A stretch of 64,000 bases of DNA. Source: Salisapilia sapeloensis. Taxonomy: Eukaryota; Oomycota; Peronosporomycetes; Peronosporales; Salisapiliaceae. Positions 52,655 to 62,112 of the stretch are shown here, piece after piece. The position numbers and the translations under genes were made by a program. How positions within the stretch are numbered: the first letter of the stretch is position 1; every line of letters starts with the position of its first letter. The stretch lies in assembly GCA_023334545.1 (NCBI GenBank), contig JAADVB010000007.1, positions 62,001 to 126,000 of the forward strand, given 5' to 3'. The notes under the pieces were generated by a model. The model did not search any database, was not told the origin of the DNA, and worked only from the letters and a program-made list of their open reading frames with translations.

Positions 52655-54738
52655 TTAATGCAACGGAATGGGCTGCGTCTCCTGACAAAGGTATTCCAAC
52701 GCACTTGGATCGATCGACTCGAGTTCTGGCGTCAGCTTCTCACGAACATCAGCATGGTAGTCGTTCAGCCATTGGATCTCATCGTTCGACAGCATGTCTA
52801 CATCCACCATCTTGCGTTGGATCGGACACATCGTGATCGTCTCGAATTGACAAAACTGCTTGCCAAGCGGACTCTTCTCCGACACTTGTTTCGCCAGCAT
52901 CAGACTTTCAATTCGAATACCGAACTGTCCATCCTCATAGTACCCTGGCTCATTGCTCACGATCATCCGGTCTTGGATGAGCAAGCCATCCGGATTGAGT
53001 TTAAACGACATCAAGACTCCTTTCTCATGCACATTTAAAAACGCACCGACGCCATGGCCAGTCCCGTGTCGATAGTCCAGTCCAGCCTGCCACAACGGTG
53101 CACGCGTGATGGCGTCGAGTTTGACGCCTTCAATCTTATCCGGGAACTTGGCTCTCGCCAAGGCGATATGACCTTGCAAGACAGACGTAAAGCACCGGCA
53201 TTCGTACTCGGATGGCGTACCAAAGTGCAGCGTACGTGTAACATCCGTCGTGCCATCCAGGTACTGCGCACCAGAGTCATTCAGATACATTTGAGAAGAA
53301 GAGAACGTAGAGCAAGAGCCTTTCTGAGGCGCGTAGTGGATCACAGCACCGTTGCTACCAACACTAGAGATCGTCTCAAAGCTAAGCGATACGTAATCTT
53401 TCATCTCTCGACGAAGCTGCTCTTGCTTGTCTGCCAAATCGACCTCATCCAAGGACTCTGCGACGCCATCATCCACTTGACGTTGCAGCCAGGAGAAGAA
53501 TCGCACGAGAGCAGCTCCGTCACGAATGTGCGCTTGCTTCATGCCTTGTATCTCGACATCATTCTTAATAGCTTTCTGAGCCATGATGACTGACGTCTCT
53601 TCCTTTCGCATAGATGGTGGCAGAGCGAGGAAGACTGCGACGTTACATTGAATCGGATCAATAAGGACTTTGGCACTTGGATGAGAATCAGCGTAGGAAG
53701 AGAGGTAAGGAAGCATGGAGCTATAGGTTTGGACGTCGACGTTATCCTTTTGCAGGTGGGCTTCCACGTCCTGTGGATTCGCTGCGTCTACGAACAACGT
53801 CGCCGAGTCTTTCGAGATGAAAGCATAGCTGATGGCGACTGGGTTGAATGCAACGTCACTGCCACGGATGTTTAGTAGCCACGCAATGTCGTCGAGAGCA
53901 GTGAGGACGATAGCTTCAGCGCCTTTAGATGCGATAGTGGAACGTAGCTGAGCTAGTTTCTCACTTACAGACGCACCAGTCAGAGCTTCTGGTAGGACGG
54001 AGACCTTGGATTTAGGCTCAGACGGACGGTCGGGTCCCCAGATTTCATCGACAGGGTTGACACACTCCTGGAGAGCAACGAGGTCGACGGAGGAATTCTC
54101 CAAGGCAGATGCATACGTCCTGATACATGAACTAAGTACATATCAAGAGACAGGAAGTAAATACAAATACCGAGCAGCAGAGACGGAAGTGAGGTACGGA
54201 TCGATGGCAAAGAAACCATTGCCAGACAAGTGCGATCGCAGCCATTCCTGCAAGTTACGTTAGATTAGACTCTAGTTATAAGGAGGATAAGAAGTATTGT
54301 ACCGGGATGGTAGGGACGCCAGGCTCTCCCATCTTCATCAAGCTCCAGTCTTTACTCAACTCCTTTTCTGCCTGTAAAAAGTATCTCCCGTCGGTCCACA
54401 TCAATGCTTCCGTCGGAGTAATGATAGCTACGATAGCATAAGTACTTGAGTTTCCATCGATCTAGTATGCGTATTAAAGCAAGTATACCAGTGCCATTCG
54501 ATCCAGAGAACCCAGTGATATACTCTCGTCGATTGTGAGCGTCTCGAACGTACTCGCTTTGATGCGCATCGGCCGTATCGACCAGAAACGCCTGCAGCTG
54601 ACGACCGTCGCTGCCTGCATCAATGGCTGGACTAGGTGTACTCGAGACTTTTCCTTTCTCCAGACGACCTCGAAGAGGTAGCAGTCGAGCATTCGATCGT
54701 TCTAAAATCGACCGTAGTTCACGTAACTTGTCCCCCAT
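52655..54738 (-). CDS. XPNPEP1: Xaa-Pro aminopeptidase 1 (aminopeptidase P)
   Basis: Four exons on the minus strand: 54489-54738, 54303-54427, 54171-54247 and 52655-54119; introns of 61, 55 and 51 nt; 638 aa, matching the cytosolic XPNPEP1 length (about 623). All dinuclear metal ligands are present: two Asp in [19 protein letters not shown], His in [16 protein letters not shown], Glu in [19 protein letters not shown] and Glu in [10 protein letters not shown]. The pseudo-catalytic N-terminal domains read [27 protein letters not shown] and [14 protein letters not shown] across splices. The enzyme removes N-terminal residues next to proline. The frame is open upstream of the chosen ATG, into the divergent ENT gene's leader. 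Confidence 0.95.
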
Positions 54739-54854
54739 GACGATGGTATCCGATATACTCTTCCAGGTCGGAATCAGATTGTGCGGTTCTCCTGCACGTC
54801 CGAGTAAAATGACGTTACAATAAACACCAGCACTTGTATGGATAAAATGTATTA

Positions 54855-56258
54855 ATGCGAGACGAACGATTGACTCCAAGCGCTGTCATCAGATGGACAC
54901 ATCCCAACGTGATCGATCGGACGGCCATGCTTTCACCACTCCCACCATCGCCGTACGTCCGTCGGCAAGCATCGTTCAGTCAATCGTCTGAAGATCGCAA
55001 CACGCGTCATGCACAGGAAGAAGAGAAAGAGGAGAGGAAAGCTAGTTTCTTGTTCGCACTCACTGGCATCGGGTACCTGTTCCCGTTCTCAGCATTGACA
55101 CAACCGGTGGACTACTGGCAAATACTCTTCCCGGACTTTAACATTGAGTTTCAACTCACGTCCACGTTTATGTATACCAATATTGTCTTCCTCGGACTCA
55201 TTGTCCTCTTCCTCGGCTCGCCGTGGTACACTGGCCGCATTGTCGGAGGCTTCACTGGTCAGCTACTCGTCCTCGCTTTCATTCCTACTTCCTACTTTTT
55301 CCTCTCGTCTGAGACTGCGAATACCATTGCAGTACTTGGAGGGACAGCAGCAGCCTCCATCGCCACTGCCTTCATCGACAGTGCCACCATTACGCTCGTC
55401 TCGCACTATCCGTTGCGAGTACAGGAAAGCTTTCAACTCGGTGTTGGCATCAGCACGCTTATCGGTAGCATCTACCGAGACTTGACGAAAGTCGTTTTTC
55501 CTGATGACATGGTCGTCACTTCGACACTGATCTACTTTTACACTGGTGCCTTCACCATCGCATTGTGCATCGCAGCTTACTACAACATCCTTGGTCTCAA
55601 GATCACCAAAAAGTATTTAAATGTAAAACCGCATACGAATGGAGTAGAAATGACAGAAACGTCTTCACTACTGCCACAGGACACACGCGAACTACAGGAC
55701 GAAGCTAGCTCGCCGCAGAGTGAAACATCCGTTGGTAACAAAGCACCGACCAAAAGGTCTGTCTTGCACAAAGTGCTTTCACTACAGCTACTTATCGCAC
55801 TCAACTTTACTACGTCCTTGTGTCTCTGGCCACCGCTTCTGACCGAAATCCGAACCTCTTCCTTTCCTTATCTCCAGCAGTCAGGCTGGTGGTCGCTTAT
55901 ACTGTTGACAGTCTTCTCCTTGTGGGACTGTATCGGTCGCTTTATGGTTCGCATGCGATGTGGACTCACTGCGACGAATATCTGGATACCGATCGTACTA
56001 CGCATTGCCTTCGTTCCGATATTTATCGGTATGGTGCGAGGTGTCTGGTTCACGCATGACGCATGGGCACTCCTCTTCACGTCTATCTTGGGACACACGA
56101 ACGGGTACCTAGGCACGTTGGCAATCATCTTTGTAAATGAAAGCGTGCATGAGGAAGAGCAGAAGATCGCTGGACCGTTCACAAGTTTCTTCCTGAACTT
56201 GGGTCTTGTGCTTGGTTCAAGTGTCGGTTTGGTGCTACAGAAAGTAGTTGTCGGATAG
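54855..56258 (+). CDS. Equilibrative nucleoside transporter (ENT/SLC29 family)
   Basis: Single exon, 467 aa (443 if started at the ATG at 54927). An N-terminal cytoplasmic stretch precedes about 11 membrane segments: FLFALTGIGYLFPFSALTQP, VFLGLIVLFLGS, GQLLVLAFIPTSYFFLS, then a long charged loop (NGVEMTETSSLLPQDTREL), and C-terminal segments such as VFSLWDCIGRFMV, GFVRIA-type VLRIAFVPIFIGMVRG and SILGHTNGYLGTLAI. The motifs F-x-x-x-D-x-x-G-R and R-x-x-F-x-P fit ENTs. Such carriers move purine and pyrimidine nucleosides or bases, which matters in oomycetes that scavenge purines. Divergent from aminopeptidase P with only 116 bp between ATGs. Confidence 0.88.
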   Translation: MRDERLTPSAVIRWTHPNVIDRTAMLSPLPPSPYVRRQASFSQSSEDRNTRHAQEEEKEERKASFLFALTGIGYLFPFSALTQPVDYWQILFPDFNIEFQLTSTFMYTNIVFLGLIVLFLGSPWYTGRIVGGFTGQLLVLAFIPTSYFFLSSETANTIAVLGGTAAASIATAFIDSATITLVSHYPLRVQESFQLGVGISTLIGSIYRDLTKVVFPDDMVVTSTLIYFYTGAFTIALCIAAYYNILGLKITKKYLNVKPHTNGVEMTETSSLLPQDTRELQDEASSPQSETSVGNKAPTKRSVLHKVLSLQLLIALNFTTSLCLWPPLLTEIRTSSFPYLQQSGWWSLILLTVFSLWDCIGRFMVRMRCGLTATNIWIPIVLRIAFVPIFIGMVRGVWFTHDAWALLFTSILGHTNGYLGTLAIIFVNESVHEEEQKIAGPFTSFFLNLGLVLGSSVGLVLQKVVVG

Positions 56259-56332
56259 ATGAGGAGGTGCGTATAGAGGGACAATAACTATGCAATAGAC
56301 TGTTCATGCAACGTAGAAAGATGTGCTTTTGC

Positions 56333-57217
56333 TTATTTGCCAACTTTGTACAGACCGAGTTCAATCTGCTGTTCGATGCGTTCTACTTTCTCATTCAAAG
56401 CCTTTAGCTCCACAACAATGCTACTAGCGTCTTCCGAGTTCATGCTGCTCGTCAATGGCTTTGATGTGATCGTATGAGGCGTCGATTGGATCTTCAATGA
56501 TCGTTTCGATAGGCTCGTACTTCCATGAACAAGACGATCTCGACGATCCATGATTTCATCACGCACAAAGTCCGCATCCTTTGGTGCTATCAGCGAGCAT
56601 TCCGGTCTTCCATTACTATTACCAGCAGTTTGAATGTCGAGTGACTTTACATTAAAGCAGCTCTGAATGCAGCCTTGATTGATGGCAACGTCTTGAATCT
56701 TGTCGAGAGGAATATTTTTGGATGTATGCACCAACCCATTCGTCTCGAGCTCCACTTGGCGATCGGTAATCTTGCATTTCTGACCTTTTATTACTCTCCT
56801 CTGGATGCAAGGGACGAACGGAAGACAAATGATGCCGTATACTGTCAGGATACTAAGCATAAACCCAGTACATAAGAGGTATCGATACCCATTCTTATGA
56901 TCGAATTCTACTTCATGATCAACTAGCACTTCCGCTGTAAATTCATCTTCTACTCTCTTCTCTTGCATATCGTCTTTCGATGTAGGATGGACGCTCGTTG
57001 TGCTTTGGTCCCAGTGGGAATACCCCATGCGTTTTGCAAGCTTGTTGTACGAGTGAAACACCTTTTGCAAAGTTCTCTCCGTTTCATGCTTGTCAATTTT
57101 ATACATCAAGTACATGTTATAAAAGTAGAAGAAGGCATTTTTAAACATAGGTAGAGCTAGAAGATTGTACTCCTTATATAAATCGGTAGAGATGGGCGCT
57201 TGAAGTCTAAGGCGCAT
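56333..57217 (-). CDS. Membrane protein with YdbS-type PH-like domain (bPH2)
   Basis: Single coding exon, 294 aa, start at the ATG at 57217. A probable 5' UTR intron lies at 57242-57306 (GTAAGC...TTCTTAG). A short segment NAFFYFYNMYLMYK is followed by a disordered region. One clear membrane segment (YLLCTGFMLSILTVYGIICL) comes next, then a PH-like fold: CKITDRQVELETNG, KNIPLDKIQDVAINQGCIQS, CFNVKSLDIQTAGNS, ECSLIAPKDADFVRDEIMDR. The motifs I-P-L-x-K-I-Q-D-V and I-Q-T-A-G are typical of the bPH2/YdbS-like family. The C-terminus is a coiled coil (KALNEKVERIEQQIELGL). The function is unknown. The convergent ENT stop is 74 bp away. Confidence 0.75.
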   Translation of the reverse strand: MRLRLQAPISTDLYKEYNLLALPMFKNAFFYFYNMYLMYKIDKHETERTLQKVFHSYNKLAKRMGYSHWDQSTTSVHPTSKDDMQEKRVEDEFTAEVLVDHEVEFDHKNGYRYLLCTGFMLSILTVYGIICLPFVPCIQRRVIKGQKCKITDRQVELETNGLVHTSKNIPLDKIQDVAINQGCIQSCFNVKSLDIQTAGNSNGRPECSLIAPKDADFVRDEIMDRRDRLVHGSTSLSKRSLKIQSTPHTITSKPLTSSMNSEDASSIVVELKALNEKVERIEQQIELGLYKVGK

Positions 57218-58287
57218 CACCGAGGCAATTGAGAAAGGCCGCTAAGAAATATGTTGAAGTTATTTTTGAAGTGTGGTTGAAGACAAGATCCATATGAAGA
57301 GCTTACTTTTTTATTCAATTTTTATCTTTAGGAGAGCAAAATTTGAGACTCTAGAAGGAAATTTGGCTATGAAAATGCTGATCCGAATGGTCTGCTGGTC
57401 TGTGCGTCGATGTACTTCTCGACCAATGTGCGGGAGCATCCCCTGATCGGGAAAACGGCTATACATGACTATGCACAACCGATGTTTCATTTCGCTCTCC
57501 CACTATCTGTGATCATTTCTTTAGCCTGCACGATCATATTGTACGAGTTTCTCAACTAGGCGCTTTGCACGCGGTGGTGTCGACACTAGCGCACGAATAT
57601 GCACTCCATTACCACTTATGGTCCATGCAACCATGGGCGGAAGACAACGCGACGCAGCCATCAGCCCGAAAAGATCTTACGACAAACGTCGAAGAGGCGT
57701 ATGTCAGGATCTTTCGAATTTCCGCTAGCCCAGTGGGAGGTAAAGGGAGAGCAATTGAGCATGAAATCAGCTACTTGAACAGAGATTCCAACGCGCTTTC
57801 ATTCGCATCAAAGTGATTGGATTAGTGGCGGCATTAGCAAATCCGCGCGTGACGTAAACTGGTCGAGCATGCCACTACAGGTATAAAAGATACACATGAC
57901 CAAGATGCGCCATTTCGCGCGAGCAAGATCCCGATGATGAAAATTGCCTCTTCTCGCCTACATGTCTAACAAACACAAACTATGTTCCTTCCGCCGGGAT
58001 CGTCGCATCGCCGACAGAGGTTCAAGTCGCAACCGGCGCCTTCCGCTGAAGAAGGCTTGCATACAAAATTTAAAAGAGACGCCGGACGTCACTGCTGGCT
58101 TTTTCATGCCTCTTCTGCCGTCTTTCGTGTCGACGATCTACCTTTTTGAGACAAGCACGCTGGTCCGAAAATAAATGGCGCTCAAAGACCTCATTCGCCA
58201 ATCTGCTTCGTACTGCACAAGCGACCTTTACGTTCGTTCCCTTCGGGCCCTTCACCATAGCGGAACGACATCCATCTACTTGTAACC
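57218..58287. other. Intergenic stretch around a probable 5' UTR intron
   Basis: About 1.07 kb. The left edge carries the probable non-coding first intron (57242-57306) of the PH-like gene. An open frame at 57565-57816 begins with TTG and has no motif. I see no RNA gene, repeat or mobile element. Confidence 0.3.
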
Positions 58288-59013
58288 ATGACCAGCCTCG
58301 CATCCCCTGCGCCCACCGCACCGTCCGAACTCGAGCTAGGAGGTCGAGTCGACCCACGCATCCTCAAAAAGCTTACCGCATCCGTATCTGCCACGGCGGG
58401 ATCTTCAAATCAGCAATCTTTTATTGTATCCGTTGACGCTGTCGTACCAGGTCAGCGTGCGTTCCAGGATCGACATTTGTCCTGTCAACTCGTAACGCGC
58501 TCGTTCGACGACTTTTGTAAATTCCGCAAGTCGCTCCTGTCACGCGTTCGCAGTCGAAGCGGCCTCTCTTCCAATATCCTTCCACCTTCATTACGACGCT
58601 CCACGTCCTTGCGCGCTAACGTGACTACATCGAGTGCGACTGGCAAGTGCCGATGTCAAGACGGCAAGTCATGTCCGTTCGAATCTACGCGCGACGTTCT
58701 CTCTACGCTCCGATTTACCCGGATGCCGCTGTTTCCCACCGCAAGTACGAATGAAGTGATTCGGAATAAGCGGCAAGTGGAGATGCAGAGTTTCCTGCAG
58801 GTCGTGTTTGGACTACTTCGTCGCATGCCGCCGAGTGAATGGCAACCTGGGTGCTTATTTTTGGACGACTTAATGGCATTCCTCGGTGTCGAAGAGTCTT
58901 CGGTCTTTGAAGACGTTGAGCGCTATATGGAGCCCAAGCACCGTCGCATGTCACTCGATGGCTGGCGTTCGTTCACGCGCGACAACTTTGGAAGTGGCTT
59001 GTCGGCCATTTAA
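58288..59013 (+). CDS. PX (phox) domain-like protein
   Basis: Single exon, 241 aa. After a Ser/Thr/Ala-rich leader, SFIVSVDAVVPGQRAF and CQLVTRSFDDFCKFRKSLLS look like PX beta strands and the R-x-F/Y-x-D-F core. A Cys-bearing insert follows (KCRCQDGKSCPF). Then FTRMPLFPTASTN gives the PX proline loop and RNKRQVEMQSFLQVVFGLLR gives the closing helices. PX domains bind PI(3)P and related lipids on endosomes. The insert in the membrane loop is larger than usual. Of the family this is a divergent, stand-alone version common in oomycetes. The C-terminus has a short helical tail. Confidence is limited by the divergence. Confidence 0.68.
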   Translation: MTSLASPAPTAPSELELGGRVDPRILKKLTASVSATAGSSNQQSFIVSVDAVVPGQRAFQDRHLSCQLVTRSFDDFCKFRKSLLSRVRSRSGLSSNILPPSLRRSTSLRANVTTSSATGKCRCQDGKSCPFESTRDVLSTLRFTRMPLFPTASTNEVIRNKRQVEMQSFLQVVFGLLRRMPPSEWQPGCLFLDDLMAFLGVEESSVFEDVERYMEPKHRRMSLDGWRSFTRDNFGSGLSAI

Positions 59014-59494
59014 TCCAGCTAAAGGAGGCTGGGAAGACATAGTTGGACGTCATGCAGACTTGTGAAGGGACAATAAGTCTGTCAGGCGATCCACCGTCCA
59101 TTTTAGTACTCGAGGAAGAAGACTTATTATAAAAAATGCGTTGAGCGACGATGCTTAACGCGATTCGCAGCTACTGCCATGAAACCTATAAATCTTCGTA
59201 TGAAGATCTGGCGGAAGTAGTTGCTTGTATTTATTCCCCTCAAACGCTCACGAAGCTAGGAAGTGAGTGACGCATAACGAATGAAAGTATGCTTACATCT
59301 TTATTCGGTTTTCTTGTTCGCATCTAAAACTGCGTGTCATTAGTCATGAAGATAATATCGTGACTAGCGCATAAAGTAATCCTCCTACATATTTATACAC
59401 TTCAACTGGGAGCACGACATCGGATCTCAACAAAAAATACGGAAAGTAACAACAAAAAGTAGTAAAATGTATGGTGCTTGTGTACTGGAATAAA
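59014..59494. other. Intergenic stretch
   Basis: About 480 bp without a gene. It follows the PX-like gene and ends at the Pol III terminator of the tRNA-Ala gene. Confidence 0.3.
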
Positions 59495-59502
59495 ACAAAA
59501 AA
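59495..59502 (-). terminator. Pol III terminator of tRNA-Ala
   Basis: On the minus strand the tRNA-Ala 3' end is followed at once by a T-run (ATTTTTT), the RNA polymerase III stop signal. Confidence 0.8.
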
Positions 59503-59574
59503 TGGACAAGCCGGGGATTGAACCCGGGGCCTTCCGCTTGCAAAGCGGACGCGCTACCACTGCGCTACATGCCC
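59503..59574 (-). tRNA. tRNA-Ala (anticodon TGC)
   Basis: The minus strand gives a 72-nt cloverleaf without an intron. The acceptor GGGCATG pairs with CTTGTCC with one T-T mismatch and one G-T pair. The D arm is AGCGCAGTGGTAGCGC. The anticodon stem TCCGC/GCGGA closes the loop TTTGCAA, so the anticodon is TGC. The T arm CCGGG-TTCAATC-CCCGG includes the B box GGTTCAATCC. It reads GCA and other GCN codons. A Pol III T-run follows. Confidence 0.93.
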
Positions 59575-59896
59575 TTGATGGAAGCATGGAGATACAAAAT
59601 GTTTAAATAATATTAAATAGAAATATACGTTTCTGCGACGTCAATTATCATAGCTTTCCAGGAAATAGAGAGTAATTGCGCAAGTGCATGTCTAGTATAA
59701 ATGTGTAGATGCATTCTTGTGACATGAAGAGCTCTTCCTTCCGCCCAACTGGCGGGAAGCCGGGATAGATCGCTCGTGTGCATGGAAGCGTGCTTCGTTT
59801 CTGGTTATGGTACATCAGCAATGAAGTACGACTGCGAAGAGGTGCAGGTGACCCTTCAATCTTTTAGACACCAAGATCAATTTAGTTAGTATCATC
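59575..59896. other. Spacer between tRNA-Ala and CCDC103
   Basis: About 320 bp. It contains the CCDC103 promoter. No open frame of coding character, repeat or RNA gene is seen apart from short frames. Confidence 0.3.
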
Positions 59897-60680
59897 ATGA
59901 GTCCTGTGAGGAAAAGTAAAAGCGACGGACTGACATCAATCCATGAAGGCAGCTTTGACACGAGTGCTCTGCAGCATGAATTGGAGGAAGCACTAGAAGC
60001 CGATCGGTTGTACAAACTCACAGACAGTACCAAGAAGCGAGCAATTCATACCGCTTCTAACTATGAAGAGTTTCGAGTACGCTATTTAACTACTTTCCAA
60101 TCGATTTATCCTATTCATATACGAAATTTAGAACTTGGTTACTTGTGCCGACTTGAAACCTGTCTCCCAGAAAGAGCTCCAGACACTTGGTCGAACCGAT
60201 AGACGATTTAATACATCGTGCAAGCATCGGAACAACCAAAGACAGTTTGAAAGTAATAAAATTTCAGCAGACAAGAACATTCATAAATCTGCAAAGGAAT
60301 TGCAGAAACCAAAATCCAATGTCGAATTTCGTCGGATGTGGAAACGAACGCTGCCTACCTCGGATGACAAATACCTGTATCTTCGAATGACGACACCAGA
60401 TTGTCTAAAAACGATCTTTACGTTCGATCTAGATGCGGATCTCCTAGCTGAGATAGCGCAGGTACTTCTAGCTAATGCCGACGGATCGGAGGAAAAAGAG
60501 TCGTTTGCTCTTGATTGTCTAGAAGCTCTCTCGTCAACCCAACGCTTTCAACTGACACTTGATTTCCTTACTAACAATCAAGTGGAAAGCATTCGGAAGC
60601 TACTTTTTCAAATGACCAAAGACCACGATGGTATCGCTAGGATTGAAAAGCTATATCGTATCGAAAGACAGGAAGAATGA
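59897..60680 (+). CDS. CCDC103: CCDC103/DNAAF19-like dynein arm assembly factor
   Basis: Two exons, 59897-60076 and 60132-60680, with a 55-nt intron; 242 aa, close to the human length. The N-terminus FDTSALQHELEEALEADRLY, followed by the splice-joined NYEEFR-NLVTCADLKPVSQ, fits CCDC103 (ALxxELxxALxAD, then YEEFRxxVxxxxLKP). The C-terminal half has the RPAP3_C-type helical domain: FRRMWKRTL, LYLRMTTPDCLKTIFTFDLD, ADLLAEIAQVLLANA and CLEALSSTQRFQLTLDFL. CCDC103 is needed to assemble outer dynein arms on ciliary doublets. Its presence means that the organism builds motile flagella. The unspliced frame stops early and lacks the LKP motif, so the intron is well supported. Confidence 0.88.
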
Positions 60681-60753
60681 CAAATCAATCTATACATTTC
60701 ATTCTCTTTCGAGTTATTGCACGAGTTAAAAGTTGATAATATACACGGTTGCA

Positions 60754-61954
60754 TCAACTTTCATTCGTCGATTGGAAGAAAAAGTAGTCGACGGAAGATT
60801 TAGCAAAGAAGAGACCGAGCGTTAGTAGGAAGCAGCCCATGCATCGCATGATCAGCTGCATCGTTTCGTTCTTCAGTTTCTATACCCACAAGATTAAGTC
60901 AGTCCGTACAAGACCCTCGACTTGTGTATACGTACGCTTTTGTATTTTCGAAGAAGAGAGAGGAGAACGTAGAACCAGGTAGATATACCACAAGCTACAC
61001 CCAATCCAAACACAAACGCGAGAGTTACTGTAAACTCCAATAGTCCTGTACCATACACTACGACCATGGTTAGCTACCACTCAAAGACAGTGCTATAATA
61101 GGACCTACCTGACGCGATGGCGCCAGTGTATGTAGCTAGAAGAGCAGGATTGACGCCAGATAATGTGACACCGAGTAAAATGTCTTTGATAATCACTTCC
61201 CTCTCTCTCACCTTTGAGTGAAGGTGGGAGCTGGAATGGACTTTCGACGAACTAGGCTGTGTCACATCCGATCGAAGGAAGACGAGACCGACTATCGTCA
61301 GCATCACTGCACCGAGCACTCTATCCATTCATAAAATAATGCACTTATCTATCGTATAAAGTAGACTTATAGTTACTTGGAGACGGGTAATAGGAACTTG
61401 GCACCAGCGAGAAAGCTTCCAAAGCCCCAGAAGGCTATACCAGCATACGTCTATCATGATGCAATGAGATCGATCGCGTCGTATATAAAAAGTATCCAGC
61501 ATACAGCTTCAGAGAGGGCACCACCAACTGCGACAGTGAACCCAGCTTCGTAATTGCCTTGAATGCCCAGCTTTAGAACCATCGCGGAAGTGGGTCCAGT
61601 AACAGGGACGGAGCCAAGAAATCCAAAGATGTATCCAGCGAAAAGAGGAAGGATGGAGCGTAGACCGAAAGCTGTTGATTCGACAGACCCATGCTCAAGC
61701 TCCTCTAGCTCATTAGTAGCAATCGTTGGTGCCTGTCGATGGGCTTCACTAATAATAGGCTCCTGTCGAAGTCGAGGTGCTGGTGAGTTTTCGACTTTCA
61801 TGCCATCGTCCGACAGCTCACCATCAGGCAGCGTCGTGAGGATGCTAAAGTAGATCAGGAATAGAAATAAAATGGATGCAATCAAGGCTGGCTTCTTCAT
61901 ACGCATGTACGGTCGCGACACAGAGAGCACGGCATACCGAGCTCGTGACAGCAT
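60754..61954 (-). CDS. LysE-type translocator family membrane protein
   Basis: Five exons on the minus strand: 61505-61954, 61377-61450, 61109-61320, 60936-61057 and 60754-60879; introns of 54, 56, 51 and 56 nt; 327 aa. A basic start and a signal-anchor (ALIASILFLFLIYFSIL) are followed by a Glu/Ser-rich lumenal stretch. Then come about six hydrophobic segments: LPLFAGYIFGFLGSVPVTGP, VAVGGALSEA-TYAGIAFWGFG, SFLAGAKFLLPVSK-VLGAVM, LLGVTLSGVNPALLATYTGA, ...LLEFTVTLAFVFGLGVACGI and MRCMGCFLLTLGLFFA. The GxVPVTGPT, LSGVNP and terminal helix fit LysE/RhtB amino-acid or cation exporters. The first ATG is 158 bp from the divergent WDR62-like gene, and an upstream exon cannot be excluded. Confidence 0.78.
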
Positions 61955-62112
61955 CTTGACCGACGTTGAGAAGAGCTACTGACGTACTCGTCCAATTGTG
62001 CTCCAAACTGAATTTCGTTCTTGTTGTTGATTGGTGGATCTAAGCGATCACGAAGAGGCGTTCGAGAAATGGCTTCATTCCGGACAAGAACAGCCATCGC
62101 CCGATCGATGCA

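Noticed and set aside
57565-57816. 83-codon frame starting with TTG between the PH-like and PX-like genes
   Set aside because: There is no ATG start and no motif. No splice partner could be found.
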